This document shows, piece after piece, positions 20,810 to 33,210 of a DNA stretch of 64,000 nt. The translations under genes were made by a program, and so were the position numbers. Numbering within the stretch: the stretch's first letter is position 1; every line of letters begins with the position of its first letter. Under the pieces are notes generated by a model. It was given only the letters and a program-made list of their open reading frames with translations, was not told the DNA's origin and did no database searches. Origin of the DNA: Brachycybe producta (lineage: Eukaryota > Arthropoda > Diplopoda > Playtdesmida > Andrognathidae); NCBI GenBank assembly GCA_036925085.1, contig JAUPFP010000010.1, positions 3,155,688 through 3,219,687 of the forward strand. Reading direction: 5' to 3'.

Positions 20810-22093
20810 TCCAGGCATATGGGAATACTGTGCCACAAGCAAAAAAAAGTTTGAGAACTACTCCACTAAGCCTTACGTTTCCAAAGAGCGTGGCCACCAT
20901 GGCATACTACTGACTAGTGAGCTGGAAATTTTTCTAGGTAGGCCGCTATTTCTCCAGGCAACAAAAAAATTCTGTGCCTCTGAGAAAAAAAAAACGTTTG
21001 GGAAATACTGATGTAGGATCTGTAGACATACCGTGTAGACGATCTACTAGAGTACACAAAGAGAAAAGAAAAATCTTTCTCAAAATTAATCCACATTGAA
21101 AGTATGTACGCATTCAATTAGGAACAAGTCTGAAGTGTCTGATGAAATCCATTGGTATATTATATTCATAAATCACAGCTCTGTGCATTTTTTTCCCTCT
21201 AGAAATAGCAACTCACTAAAAACTACCCCCCTCCTTCTTCTTCGATATGAGTATCAAACCCAAGGGATTTCTTTTAAGTAACTCTTAATATTGCTAAGGT
21301 CTACTACATTTATACTCTGAAACAATACTATACACAGCCCATCCCCACACATAAATTACTAGCAAATAAGACACACACACACACTAGGCTAACACACAGT
21401 CTGCATAATTTTATTACAAAAGGAACTATATCCATTATTAAAATAACAAAACTCTTTTTACAACAAAAAAAAATCTCAATCTAACATCCAGTAGGCGTAT
21501 ATTCTCGAGAAGTGTTGTTCTAAAGTGAACGATTACTTTTTTCTTGTGTAGTTGGTGGGGGGGGGGGGCATACAATGAGCACCTCTCTCATATATAACCT
21601 ATAGTTAGTAATTTGCACTCAGTTCTTTCTAATTCTTGCATCCTCAGTCATTCACTCACTCCACTCCCAAACACTAATTAAATTAGACAAGAATTTAAGA
21701 CGAACGCAACCGCACGAAAATTCAATAGAATATCTATATAAAAAAAACCCTTAGAAATTTCGTAATTATGATAAAACATAAAAAAGCACTATAACACTAC
21801 TGAGCTCACAGCTTGAAACTGTAATAGTAAAAACCACCTTTTTTGTAGAATAAAATACAAAAAGCAGAAAGCAACAAAGAAATTATAACGAAAGAATGAA
21901 CCACACTCCCCCCCCCCCTTTCTTTCTATACTATAGGCACATAAACAAACACAAAGATAAGAAAAACTGCCTAGTAACATATTTACATAGAAGAAAACAA
22001 AAAGAAAGAATGTGAAAAATGGAAATAAGTGTTCAGTGAATTAATTAAATGCGGGGATAGAGGTAATACAATCCTACATGTACTGAACAAGAA
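20810..22093. other. No gene seen
   Basis: Non-coding; (AC)n near 21370, poly(G) near 21557, poly(C) near 21908. TTTGAGAACTACTCC near 20849 recalls hAT-type ends but has no partner. Confidence 0.4.
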
Positions 22094-22669
22094 TGAGTCA
22101 AAAACTATCCGCGCGCACTGGCTGTAGAATTTATTTTAATCAACTTTTAGAAAGACAAATAACAACAACACTTATAGAAAGAATCTCCTTGCTTTTTCAA
22201 TACACTTTGTCCATCTGTCAACAAGCATTTTGTATTCTCTTATTTAAAAAAACGTTTTAGGCTGAGCTGTGCCAGCCACGAATGCACCGCTGTCTTCACT
22301 TCTTCATCAGAGGTAAATCTTCGTCCTGGAAGGCCTGCTTTCAGGGTGACCAAACAAGTGAAAGTCCCATGGAGCAAGATCAGGACTATAGAGAGGATGC
22401 TTTGGCACCTCAAAACGAAGTTTTTGCAAAATGTAAACAGTGTGGGCAGAGGTGTTTGCGGACGTGCATTGTCATGCGAGATCACAAACGCCCTTGGATT
22501 TCTTCTGCATTTAATCCCAAAGTTTAGGGCTTCAGCTCTTCAGTGAGCATCTCAATGTAACGAGAGCACTGTTGAGTGTTGTACCTTTTTTTTTCTTCTT
22601 ACTAGTGTTCCAATACTAGCCTTTGAGAATCTCAGTAAACCGGAGTGCGAATAATGTTTGAAACACCCT
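22094..22669 (-). pseudogene. mariner transposase remnant, copy 1
   Basis: Minus strand, C-terminal half of a mariner-type transposase: ISHDNARPQTP (the second catalytic Asp region), then KAGLPGRRFTSDEEVKTAVHSWLAQ. The stretch between is readable only in another frame, so there is at least one frameshift. Ends GAGTCAAAAA... and GTTTGAAACACCC are mariner-like TIRs. Same family as 57501-58404. Confidence 0.85.
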
Positions 22670-22879
22670 TGTATAGATTCTATATTGCTAGCAGTGATTG
22701 CCAAACTTAAGACGTCGTGGCACTGGCAAACTTGTGGAGAACAAAAAAACCAGATAGCGCCGTAATAATCATTTTAAATAAACCTAGCACAGGAAAACTG
22801 AAAACAAAAAGGAATGATTATCAATTGTGCCCATTAGAAACCTACTGCAGGCAGAAAACTATACAAACAAGCATTGCTT
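22670..22879. other. No gene seen
   Basis: Short non-coding spacer. GGCACTGGCAAACTTGTGGAGAAC near 22723 resembles a transposon end. Confidence 0.35.
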
Positions 22880-24346
22880 TGTAACAGGGTAGAGCTTCTG
22901 TTATAGGGTTCAGGTTTATGTTCTCTTAGTTTGGGGCGGGTACCGCCTTGCACTGAGACAGTGTGATACAAAACCTGAGTCCAAACAGTGCCAGAGTCAT
23001 TCCCTTTGATACTTCTTTTGAAAGCTGTTGATTTCGAGAAGAAATAACTAAAGACAGGCGAGACGAATACAGATTGTCAATTATACTTGCTTTCTTATAT
23101 GCAATCATTGAAATATAAAAGTAGAGAAGAGTTACAAGTGTGGCTTTCCTTAGCCACCAGAACATTAGATACGAGTTATTTCATGTTTCAATATCAAAGA
23201 AAGGACCCAGAGTCTATCAAGACATGGACCTTTATACCTAGGGCGTGTGTGCATCTATACAGGTGCACCCAGGCCCATGGGACCATGCCTCGACAAATAT
23301 CCCTCTACCGATACAGGAACCAGGATGCGACTTGATGCTTTGGAGTCTTAAAGGATGATAGAAGGGGCGAAAATGCGGCACTAGGGGTACAAGGAACCCC
23401 AAGGCTATGGTAATGTGACACCCCTTACACATGTGTCAGCACAAACATGTGTGAGGGATATCATTTACCATGCCTTCTTAAGTTTGGCCCCCTGGTGCCC
23501 AGATGGCTTCAGAGCAGGTGCCTGAAAGAGACGAAATAGTATTTTGCCGGCACACATGGAAACAATTAAAGAAGAGGAAATTACTTTTTCTCATGTCCAG
23601 TGACACTTTCTCCAAAATCATGCACATATTTCGAAAAAATGAGTTCCAAAAAAGGAAATATTTTTGGACCAGAGATCGCCATTGGTCAGTCCAACAAATG
23701 GGCAACCCCTGGTCACAAGTGGCCCCTCCCAAGGGCCGAAGTAACAAAACAAGCATGCAAGGTACCCTCAGGAGGATAGTAGGCACAGAAGTTGCGGGAA
23801 CAGAATGTTTCCCCCTCCCTAAGAGAAATTAAAGTTCCAGTTTGGACTTAGAGCACTTTTGAAGTAGAAGTCAGTTGCTTGTATTTTATATCACTTATGG
23901 TATTTTATATAGCTATAATATATCACATTCAGTATCACAGTCACATTCAATAAATCAGTTTGAACGTTAAAAGAGAAGTCTTTTTCTTGTTTGCGGAGAG
24001 ACCTCCAGGAGGTGTCAAATCATCATTGTTTCTTTAAATTGTGGGAACTAGGAGTCCCGTCTACACGAAACCCAAAAAGATCGACAAAAACAGGGAGTCC
24101 GACTCCAATAAGAGGCAGAGGTGGAGGCGCGATCAAGGGCCGTGCATCCAGGTCAACAAGTAGACCTGGATCACCCGGCAGGTCAAAGAGCCCCAGCTCA
24201 GAGAGTGTGGAGCGTTGGACCACCCAAACTCAACCGGCTGGTCTGGGACCAGCCACCCAACAAAGAGACAGTCAAAGGACAACCTGGCTGGTCAAGGGCC
24301 AGCCATGTTACAGTAATGACAGTAAGACAAAATACAGTGTGTTACA
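22880..24346 (-). mobile_element. Solo LTR 2a, split by solo LTR 3a
   Basis: Minus-strand LTR whose two parts are 24346-24317 (start TGTAACACACTGTATTTTGT) and 23413-22880 (end CTACCCTGTTACA). Flanks GCTT and GTTT (3 of 4 match). Has TATAAAGGTCC near 23238 and matches LTR 2b and 2c. The piece between is a whole second LTR. Confidence 0.78.
23414..24312 (+). mobile_element. Solo LTR 3a nested in LTR 2a
   Basis: 899 bp, TGTGACACCCC...AGCCATGTTACA, flanked by GTAA at 23410-23413 and 24313-24316. AATAAA near 23950. Downstream part has an Arg/Ser-rich frame (RSTSRPGSPG) also present in 3b, perhaps chance. Matches 30047-30711. Confidence 0.82.
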
Positions 24347-25769
24347 GTTTCTAGAAAAGAACTGGCCAACTTAATAATAATAGAAATTAGTTGTAAACAA
24401 ACAGAAAAAAAGAATGGAAAAAAATGCTCCATACCTCAAACGAATTGGTAGAAATCTTTTTTTTTTATACATAGATATTGAAAGTTTCTTTTTTGCTGTA
24501 TGAATAACTGCCATTCTTTACTACATCAGGAACAAATCGAAATGAAGAGAAAAAAAATGGTGCATTTGAAAACGTGGCCAAGATTTGCTGCATTGGTACT
24601 GCAGTTGCATTACAGAGACTTAATCTTCTAACAACTACAGCACTAACAGGATAAATGAAGCTATTTATAATTCACTCAGGATGCATATGCGTGAGTCACG
24701 TCTGGAACATCATAATCAAGAAGCAGTTATTGTTTCTAAATCCGGACTTTCAAGACTAAAACCATGTTTTTGCTCCCCACTACTTTTTTTTTAAAAAAAA
24801 ATCATCACGTTAAACAAGATTAGCCTTAAATTATAGGGTCCACTGGGTTAGGAGAAAATTGTTGTGTCAACATTTGCAAGAATGTGTGCGAAATGCACAA
24901 CAGGAAAATATTCTCATATGTTTCCAAACCCTAGTTGGATATATATTATCATTATTATTTTCTAAAATTAATAACGAACAAATGGAAGTGAAATCTTTTC
25001 ACCTAATTTGCTCTTATGTGGAACTTGGAATGTGATTAAACATAAGTAGGGCCTAATCAATCTAATTAAATACATCAGAATTGCGTGGAATTAAATGTGA
25101 TATTCAGGTTAACAGATTAAATATGATATATGCATATGTATATAAAATATCATATTTTCCAGAAAAAACAATCATTTTTTTCAAACCCTGCACTTAATAC
25201 AGGTATTACAATATGAGTGCCTCAGAGGTAAACTGTGTTTAAGTCACCAAACGTAAATTTTACAGGGAGAGTCATTAAAAAGTTTTTCTGGTCATTGAAG
25301 GGATTAGGACTTAACATGGTATACCACCATCTAGTGGCCGATGTCTAAAACTGCGGACTGAACGCTGTTTACTACTGATAGAATTTGACAAGTTTAATTC
25401 ATATGTAAAATCGTGTTTTATAAAAAAAAACATGTAACAACGCAATTTACCTCTGAGACACTGATCATCATCATTATTATTATTATTATTTCCTGCACCT
25501 TTTCCCGCAGTATGCAGGGTTGGTCTTACGGTTTTATCGCTCCACTCTTATCGATTTTGTGCCAAACTCCCAGAGACCCTCCCCCACATGCCCACATATC
25601 CCGTTTTACGACCCAGGTCCAACCCCATCACCTGTTTAAGCACTTCATCCTCCTCACTCCTAGTTACATGCCCAAACCATCTCAACCTATTTTCCTGCAT
25701 CTTTTCTAAGTACTATGCTTGCTAACCCTACACTCCCTCTGATAAAAGTTATTTCTGTGACACTGATAT
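24347..25769. other. No gene seen
   Basis: AT-rich. (ATT)n near 25468. TGGTATACCACCATCTAGTGGC near 25317 looks like a transposon fragment. No coding signature. Confidence 0.4.
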
Positions 25770-25773
25770 TTAA

Positions 25774-27188
25774 GAGCCTAGATACATGTCCATCTTGTTG
25801 TTTTGAGCAGACGACAACGAGACAAATGAGTGTTCTTATATGATGTTACTAAACTTGCAAGAAATCGCCTCACAATCGCTCAATTAAAATACAGTAAAGT
25901 GCAAAATGCAACAAAAAGTACTGTTCTTTACGTGCTCGATTTATATAATTTTGGAATCGATGCATTCCCAGAAAAGTCTGGAATACAGGGATGTTTTCAT
26001 TTAGTGTGTGCAATGCACGCTTCAAAAGTTACATCAGTTTGGAATGGGTGTCATTGAAGTGTTTCTATGGTACCTCAAAGATTTGTAACTTCGAAAATTA
26101 TTTGCATGTGAACCAGAAGAGCGGAATTGAACTATTGGAATCTATAAATTCCCAGAGATGTCTGGAATGCAGGGATGTATTCAATTCCAAGTGTGCACTG
26201 CATGCTTTAAAAGTTACGCCATTCAGAGTGGACGTAGTTGAATTGTAACTAAGGCTCTTCATGAAATTTTAACTTTGAGAATTCATTGCAAGTCATTTAT
26301 GGATTATTATGGTCGTTGGAAGTCTGTTGGGCCCTCCTGAGTTCATTTCAGTGCTTTTCAGGGAACCTGAACGAATCATTTCTTGAATTTTTTTGAAAAT
26401 ATTCATGGTCTTGGAATATTTATATAACTTTGAAAATTCATTGCAAGTGAACCAGAAGAGCGGGAAATGGAGCGAAGTTGGAATCTCTAAACTCCCACAG
26501 ATGTCTGGAATGCAGGGATGTCTTCAATTCCAGTGTGCACTGCACGCTTTAAAAGTTACGCCGTTCAGATGTGCGGCACGCACAGTATATGCTGTGCGAG
26601 TATGCCGTACACATGTGCATACGCATGTAACAATAAAAAAATTGGTTGTTTAATATGTGAAAGCGTATATTAAAGCAATGGAGGTCTATAGGATTCCTTG
26701 AATCCCGTCTTTAACTTCATGTTAAGTCCCATAGGAGCAAAACACCGTCCCACAAATATTAAAGAACTCTCATTAAAATGATTTAGAACAACCAAAAAAA
26801 AATTAGCACGTACTTACACGTGTTTATTGCCTTCACGATGATTCTTTTTTCTAAATTCTGAAAGGTTCTTCTATTTTTATATAACATTTAAAATCTTACG
26901 TTTTTTAACTCCATGTTAAGTCCCATAGGACCAAAAAACCGTCACCCAAACATTTGAAGAACGCCAATTAAAAACGACTTAGAACAATCACATAAAAATT
27001 AGCACGTGCATTAATCTATTGGCTTCACGATGTTTCATTTTCATAAGCTTAGCACGCGAAATTATTTTGTTTATTAATTATGTGACTTGAAACCTGGAGA
27101 AAAAACGTTAAAAAACCGTTTTTCAATCAAAAACGATCACATCGCCTACATTCGGAGAAATTTTGAACTAAACGCTGTATCTAGGCTC
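25774..27188. mobile_element. TTAA element family D with internal tandem blocks
   Basis: 1415 bp. TIRs GAGCCTAGATACA / TGTATCTAGGCTC, flanked by TTAA on both sides (25770-25773, 27189-27192). Interior has three diverged copies of a block with TCTGGAATGCAGGGATGT...CACTGCATGCTTTAAAAGTTAC (about 25970, 26155, 26505) and two of TTAAGTCCCATAGGA...ATTAGCACGT (about 26720, 26912). No transposase recognised. Confidence 0.85.
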
Positions 27189-27689
27189 TTAATTTAAATA
27201 AAGGTGTTTTCAAACACCTTCTGAAGAATTTTTTTTAAACGACTGTAAACTGTACTGTAGTTTGTTCTCAAATGCACTCAAATATATCGAGAATGTTTGT
27301 GAATTGGAAATAATAAAAATCAGAAGAGATTGTAAAACATCAATGTTACATTTTGTAATTTCATCTCTTATACAGTATATTGAGAGAGAGAGAAAAAAAA
27401 TTCTTCCGTTATTTCTCAGGCGAGTGAACAAGATAATAATAATTCATTTCAGAAGTTGAACACTAACTATAATAATATATCTTTATCATTGAGATGAAAA
27501 TGGGGTAGTTTTGTGGGTGCACACGCACGCACAACTTGAATAACAACATCAAAAGCAATTGTGGAAACAAACCATTCTTAATAAAGTCAAAAAGAAAATA
27601 CATAAAAAGACGATGGAAAGTAGTAGTAGCCTAATGGTGTTAAGAAGATTACAAATTATACACAGTCCATCACACAATGAAAAATAAAA

Positions 27690-27719
27690 AACATCTCTCT
27701 CACTCTCTCTCTCTCTCTC

Positions 27720-27752
<33 letters not shown>
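27690..27752. repeat. (CT)n microsatellite
   Basis: About 60 bp of CT with occasional CA. The flanking sequence shows no gene. Confidence 0.95.
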
Positions 27753-27754
<2 letters not shown>

Positions 27755-27989
27755 CTGGTAGAAGAAGTGCTGAACTGAATAAACGTCAAGAAGCAGAAAA
27801 AGGGCGACATGCCACGTTTAAGAGCATATAGAAAGACCCTCCAGAGTTGCACACATGCCACCACCAGACACGGTTCATTTCTGTGGTTGAAAAGTTTCTC
27901 AAATGGCTCTCGAAAACCAAACGGCAATATACGAAAATTCCTCATAACCTGAGGAACTTATTAAAAAAATACAACCAATCTTCCTTAAA

Positions 27990-28059
27990 GTTGAAAGATT
28001 GTAACAATGTAGAGCCCCTCTTACGTTGAAAGATTGTAACAATGTAGAGCCCCTCTTAC
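27990..28059. repeat. Two tandem 35-bp units at the LTR 2b edge
   Basis: GTTGAAAGATTGTAACAATG then TAGAGCCCCTCTTAC occurs twice head to tail, covering the LTR end and its AGAT flank. Confidence 0.92.
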
Positions 28060-28484
28060 AGGACTTAGGTCTTGAGTCTCTTTGTTTGGAGACGGATAGC
28101 GTGTGAGATTAGACCTGATTCTGTGCGGGGTGCCGGGGTCCTTAGTTACAACCATTAAAATATAATAAACAGAAGAGTTACAAAGTGTGGCGTTGCTTAG
28201 CCACCGGACCCATTAAATGAGTTATTTCATGTTTTGATATCAGAGAATTGACCCTGAATCAATCAAGACACGGACTTTATACCTAGGGCCTATGTGCACC
28301 TACACAGGTGCACCCATGACCAAGAGACCGTGCCTTGATGGGTATCCATCTGCCGATTCCGGAACCAGGATGCGATTTACACTTTGGGGGGTTTCAGATG
28401 GTAGAGGAAAAGGGCCTAAATGCAGCACTTGGAGTACGAAAGACCCCAAAATGCTATGACTTTAAAGGAAAGACGGGGGTTAAA
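28000..28484 (-). mobile_element. Solo LTR 2b
   Basis: 485 bp on minus: start TTTAACCCCCGTC (first G lost), end ACATTGTTACA. AGAT flanks at 27996-27999 and 28485-28488. GGTATAAAGTCC near 28273. Similar to 2a and 2c through GCACC...GTCAGG-type 3' sequence. Confidence 0.8.
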
Positions 28485-29735
28485 AGATGTATCCAAAGAA
28501 CAAGTATATAGTTAACAAACCTGACCTTTTTTTAATCCAATCACCCTTAATATGAGACAAATAAATTAGCATAATTCGAAATTGTATAAAATAAAGATTC
28601 ATTGAAATATTGCAACCAAATGATGGTAATATCTGGCCACAACATTCAAAGAATTAGTTCAAATTCAATTATTGTTCAAAACTCAGTTTGCCAACAGTAA
28701 AGGTCAATTTACATTATACCAGAGGCGTACTGGGGAAATAATTTGGTCCTGACAATTTTGAAGGTATACCAGCCCTAATATTAGTAATTGCAATCATAAA
28801 ATCTTCCAGCTGGCCATCCCTACATTAATATATGAACAGGAAACCATTCATACACAATTTATTGAAAAGATGCACCTATTCGAAAAACCGTAAGCAACAA
28901 ACAACCGGTTACAAACAGTTGTACGGAGATAAGAAAAATAACGACCCACTGTTTGCAATTTAACCACGCTGACCATTGATTAAGTTTGACACTCCCGGAG
29001 GTCGAAACTCCCGAAGCTCAAAAAACTCCCGAAGTTCAAAATTCCCAGTCTGAACTTCCAGATTTTTTTGTAAATTGTGAATTCTAAATTTCTCCAGAAT
29101 TACTGAACCCTAGTCACCATTATGACAATCCAGAAATTATAAAGGAAATTAATAATAAATAATATTAATTCAGCATAATTCTCACAGTTGTCAGTCAATT
29201 CACCCAATATAGATCCTATTAAACTAATGATAAAATTATTATAGAATGTTGCAAACCCACTGCAAATGAAACCTATTTGTTTCACAACAAAAATATTTCT
29301 TTGTCAGAAGATATTTTCTTATTCTTCCCACTGGCGCCATTCAACACTAGTTTCGAGCAATACAATATAAATCAGGACTTTTATTTCCTATTATGTTTTA
29401 TCGTCTTCAGCTGTAATTACCTCTCTCTCTCTTTCTCTCTGCCTATGCAGATTATCGATTTAACACCAAACGGGTCTTTTTCAGTAGTCTAAATTGAATG
29501 CCGAAAGATGTTTTCAAAATGAATCAGTTGAAAAGAACAATTTCTCTCTCATTTGACACTTTACTGTTAAAGTACCTCTTGGCAAAATTTTTGCAACGTT
29601 TGTTATTTCCTTTGAAACAAGACACAATCTCAATATAAAATTACAAAATTAGAAAAAAAATTGACGTCAATCTTCAAATGAATTTTTTTTTGTTTATTAT
29701 TAGGGCTCGGATTTTTATGCAAATATCAAGCCACT
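28485..29735. other. No gene seen
   Basis: Non-coding. A decayed AACTCCCGAAG(C/T)TCAAA tandem lies at 28990-29050. CAGAGGCGTACTGGGGAAAT near 28722 resembles a hAT end. Confidence 0.4.
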
Positions 29736-29966
29736 GTTTCTCAATTTGTGGCTCAAGTGCCAATTTTGATGTAATCAATACTACTAATCATCATCATCAT
29801 TAGATTAACTGCAGTTATGCTTTTTCTAACCAAATAGGCCTGGTCAGAGGCTAGATGTCTATTTACTATTGCAGTTAACTAGAAAGTTCTAGCCTCTAAC
29901 CAGAAAAAAATCATAACTGTACGTTTATTTTATTTTACAATTGACTTTTGAGCCACAGAACTTTTG
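29736..29966. mobile_element. Palindromic element, two nested inverted repeats
   Basis: Outer arms TCAATTTGTGGCTCAAGTGC / inverse TTTTGAGCCACAGAAC; inner arms GTTATGCTTTTTCTAACC... / inverse CTAACCAGAAAAAAATCATAAC. About 230 bp; no target duplication confirmed. Confidence 0.65.
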
Positions 29967-30009
29967 CATAATATTGCATACAAATCGGAGGACTATTTAT
30001 TATACATAA

Positions 30010-30040
30010 CTAGTAAATCCGTCGTGCAACTTGCACGAAA
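30010..30040 (-). mobile_element. Helitron-like 3' terminus
   Basis: On minus: hairpin CGTGCAAGTTGCACG, then ACGGATTTACTAG and T. CTAG after a hairpin is the Helitron 3' rule. Abuts LTR 3b. Confidence 0.65.
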
Positions 30041-30046
30041 ATAAAT

Positions 30047-30711
30047 TGTAATATGCCTGGACCCCATCCAGGTGGTTCTTTGTTTTAACTGTCTTTGTTC
30101 GGTGGCTGGTCCCAGACCAGCCGGGTGAGTTCAGATCGTGTGACATTCCACACACTCCACGCTCGGGCTTTGTAACCAACCAAGTGATCCAGGTCTACTG
30201 GTTGACCTGGATGCACTGCCCTTGGTCGCACCTCCGCTTCTAGTTCGAGTCGGTCTCCCTGGCATTGTTGATTCTGGTTGTTTGGGGTTTCCGTGTAGAC
30301 GGGACTCCAGAGCTCCCACAATACACTACACCTCCCAGAGGTGTCCGAGAAGAAAAACTTTCTTTGGCGATTAACTGGTTTATTTTATAAAATAATGCGA
30401 TACATTATAAAGCTATATAAAATAATAAGTGTACTGATTTCTTAGGATATTTTGGGCTCAGAATATCCAACTTCTCACTGCAAAATCAACAAAAAGCAGT
30501 CCCCAAGCCTGCCCTGGGCATGTTCTTTTATCTCTTTGGCCCTTGGGAGGAGCCACTCTTGCCTAAGACTCACCCATAGATCCGACTGACCAATGGTGAG
30601 TCCTTTTTCCCAAATATCTCCATATTTGGCATCAAATTCTTCGAAGAGTTTGAATAATTCCAGAGAATCTACTCTGGAATTAACCCTTATTTTTAATTGT
30701 GAGAAACTTCA
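30047..30711 (-). mobile_element. Solo LTR 3b
   Basis: 665 bp on minus, TGAAGTTTCTC...CAGGCATATTACA, flanked by AAAT at 30043-30046 and 30712-30715. Shares with 3a GTCTACACG-AAACCC, the Arg/Ser-rich frame and CTGGTCTGGGACCAGCCACC. Confidence 0.78.
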
Positions 30712-30907
30712 AAATTTCTATTTAGAAGTTTCTATTTTTAGAAACTCTGTTTTCTAAAATCAACGAATTTGATAGCTTTTGAAACTGGTGAGTTTTGGAC
30801 ACCACACGGTGCCATGTGGCGAAAGGAGTTTTGAAGTGAGGGACTTGTGCAGCTGGTACATGTGTGGGTGGTGTCACACAATGGACTAAAATGCAAGCAA
30901 AACAGGT

Positions 30908-31053
30908 ATCTATAGACAGCTTCAGAATTTTTTTTTGATCTGCCCTTTTATGAACGTTGTCAATTTCTAGTTGGTTTGATGTCACATGCCCCACCCTTTC
31001 TATTTCCGCTAACCTAAACAGCGGAGTCAAAAAAATTCTGAAGCTGTCTACAG
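30908..31053. mobile_element. Palindromic MITE P3
   Basis: Ends CTATAGACAGCTTCAGAATT and its inverse AATTCTGAAGCTGTCTACAG. Centre GCCCTTTTATGAACGTTGTC then AATTTCTAGTTGGTTTG matches the P1/P2 core although the ends differ. Confidence 0.78.
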
Positions 31054-31136
31054 ATTCTTTGTCAAGGAAACAGTTGCTATATGCAAAGACTAATATACTG
31101 TAGAATATAATATTCCTTGGAGGGAAGATTTTGAAG

Positions 31137-31947
31137 CAGGGTTGGAAAAAATCATGATTTTTTTAAAAAAAATCAAAAATCGTGATTTTTTTGATTAAAT
31201 CGCGATTTTTTTGATTAAATCGCGATTTTTTTGATTAAATCACAATTTTTAGTTTTTAGTTTTTGTAACTTAATAAAAATAATAGGAATACAAAATAATG
31301 AAAGAAGTTACAAAATAAAACTTACAAAAGTGATAAATGATTCAAGTTTTTAGTTAAAAAACAAAGAAACGGGAAGAAGTCAAAGAAATCAAAATACAAA
31401 ATTTTACAAATACTGAAAAAAGAAAAGCAACTACAAATTGACTTAGTATTTACGTTGAGTATTAGCACATCAAAGTGGTTTCAAAATTTCAAATGTATTC
31501 ATTGTAAGCGTGTGGCTGTAGAAACATTTCTGCAACTTATTTCTTTTTTGTTGTTCAACATTTTAAAGACCGTCACCAACTTTCCTGCAGTTGATGCAAT
31601 TGCAGTGTGAAGTTGGGACACAATGTCTATAACTTCTTTTGGAAGTTGATTGATCCCTGTAGTGTTGCCACCAAGATAAAGGTGTAACACTTACTTGTGC
31701 TGGAGTCATTGCTTTGTTGTAACTATTTTTCACTGCTTTTCTTATGACAGTGGCAGAAGCTCTATCATTTTCTTGACACACCTCTTCCATTTCATCTAAC
31801 AAATTTTTCCATATCTCCACAACTTCACTAATTGTACAGCTATCCATCTGAATTTAAAACATGATTTAATCAATGATTTTAACTCAGTGATTTAATCATG
31901 ATTTAATCATTTGATTTAAACAAAATGATTAAATCATGCCAACCCTG
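31137..31947 (-). mobile_element. Non-autonomous hAT element with transposase remnant
   Basis: 811 bp. Ends CAGGGTTGGAAAAAATCATG and inverse CATGCCAACCCTG; perfect 8-bp duplication TTTTGAAG at 31129-31136 and 31948-31955. Minus-strand frames 31499-31847 show hAT transposase pieces in two frames (VWKN/EIWKNLLDEM, NKAMTPAQ, LGGNTTGINQLPKEV). Both ends are simple (GATTAAAT)-rich repeats that form large hairpins. Confidence 0.9.
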
Positions 31948-32387
31948 TTTTGAAGGAATTAAGTGTACATACAACATACATGGCTTCTCATTCTATAACA
32001 GCCACAGTGTTTAGACGCCATAATGGTTCACTCATATAATGCAAAGAAACCCCCCAAATGTTCTATACTGAACTATGTTCATTTTTTGTATTGAAAACGC
32101 ATAGAGGCAGAAATTTATGCGGTTTTTATGACTTTTGCAATTTTTCTCCTAGACTTTTCTCTAAATATTTTCAGGTAGATCAGTTAGAGAAACCTTTAAT
32201 TTAGCATGTATAGTATGTAGGTTGTGTGTCAAAGTTTGTTTTTTGTATAAACGCAATTGAAAACCCCACCCGCCTACAGTGCATAATAATTTTTTTGTTA
32301 AACAAAATAGGTTTTAACTTCAATTCAGAGCAAAGTTATATCACATAATGAAAAATGTGATATAATATTATTATTATATATATAATA

Positions 32388-32708
32388 TCCCAGGTCTGTG
32401 TGTGTGTGTGTGTGGGTGTGTGGCGTAACATCGGAATTTATATAAATTTGAATAAAAGAACCGTTTTTTTCTCTCAAGGTCAACTATATGTTGAACTCTT
32501 CCTTTGGAAAGTGTAGGAGGGGGTAGAAAGAGAAAAGTGGGAGGGGGTGAGGGGAAAAGCTTGGAAAGTGTAGAAGGGGGGAGAGAGAGAAAAATGGGAG
32601 GGGGTGACTGAAATTGAAATGAAGAGTAAAAAAAGGAAAAAACGACGCGCATGCGCACAATTGCCTGTGAATTTTGCTCCTGTCATTTATGACGGGTTAC
32701 CCCACTAG
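32388..32708 (+). mobile_element. Non-autonomous Helitron, copy 1
   Basis: Starts TCCCAGGTCTGTGTG after A, ends with hairpin CTGTCATTTATGACGG then GTTACCCCACTAG before T: Helitron-style TC...CTAG in an A/T target. Internal CAAGGTCAACTATATGTTG and a G/A-rich stretch. Confidence 0.82.
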
Positions 32709-32722
32709 TGATATATATAATA

Positions 32723-33210
32723 TCCCCGGTCTGTGTGGGTATCTATTTGTCTATCTGTCTCTGAAGTAACGCTGTACAACCATTGAAGCACGTCGGAATT
32801 TATATAAATTTGAATAAATGAACAGCTTTTTTTCTCAAGGTCAACTATATGTTGCACACCCCCCATCCAAGAAGCCCATGATATTAAATTGGAGAGGGGA
32901 AAAGGTTGGAAAGTGTAGAGGGGGAGAGAGAAACGTGGCGGGGGAAAAAGTGAGAGGGGTGACTGAAATTGAAATGAAAGGAGTAAAAAAAGAACAAACG
33001 ACAAGCATGCGTAAACTACAGTTTATCACAGGCAATTGTGCCCAGCATTATAATTTCTTTTGCTCCGCCCTTTTATGAATGTCATCAATTTCTAATTGGG
33101 TTTGTTACTTGGTCTGACGGGATAAAAGGGCGGAGGAAAAGAAATTCTAATGCTGGGCACAATTGCCTGTGAATTTTCCTACCGTCATTTATGACGGGTT
33201 ACACCACTAG
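32723..33210 (+). mobile_element. Non-autonomous Helitron, copy 2, carrying MITE P2
   Basis: Head to tail with copy 1, 14-bp AT spacer. TCCCCGGTCTG...hairpin CCGTCATTTATGACGG, GTTACACCACTAG, then T. MITE P2 lies at 33028-33170. Confidence 0.82.
33028..33170. mobile_element. Palindromic MITE P2 inside a Helitron
   Basis: ACAGGCAATTGTGCCCAGCA / inverse. The same Helitron position in copy 1 has only the right P2 end, so the Helitron spread after capturing P2 and some copies lost part of it. Confidence 0.82.

Noticed and set aside
24121-24354. Arg/Ser-rich frame resembling a nucleic-acid-binding protein
   Set aside because: Lies inside solo LTR 3a and is probably a chance frame, although its counterpart in LTR 3b is also open.
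32374-33035. Proline/leucine-rich minus-strand frames
   Set aside because: They are read-through of the G/A-rich part of the Helitrons and recur wherever these are present.
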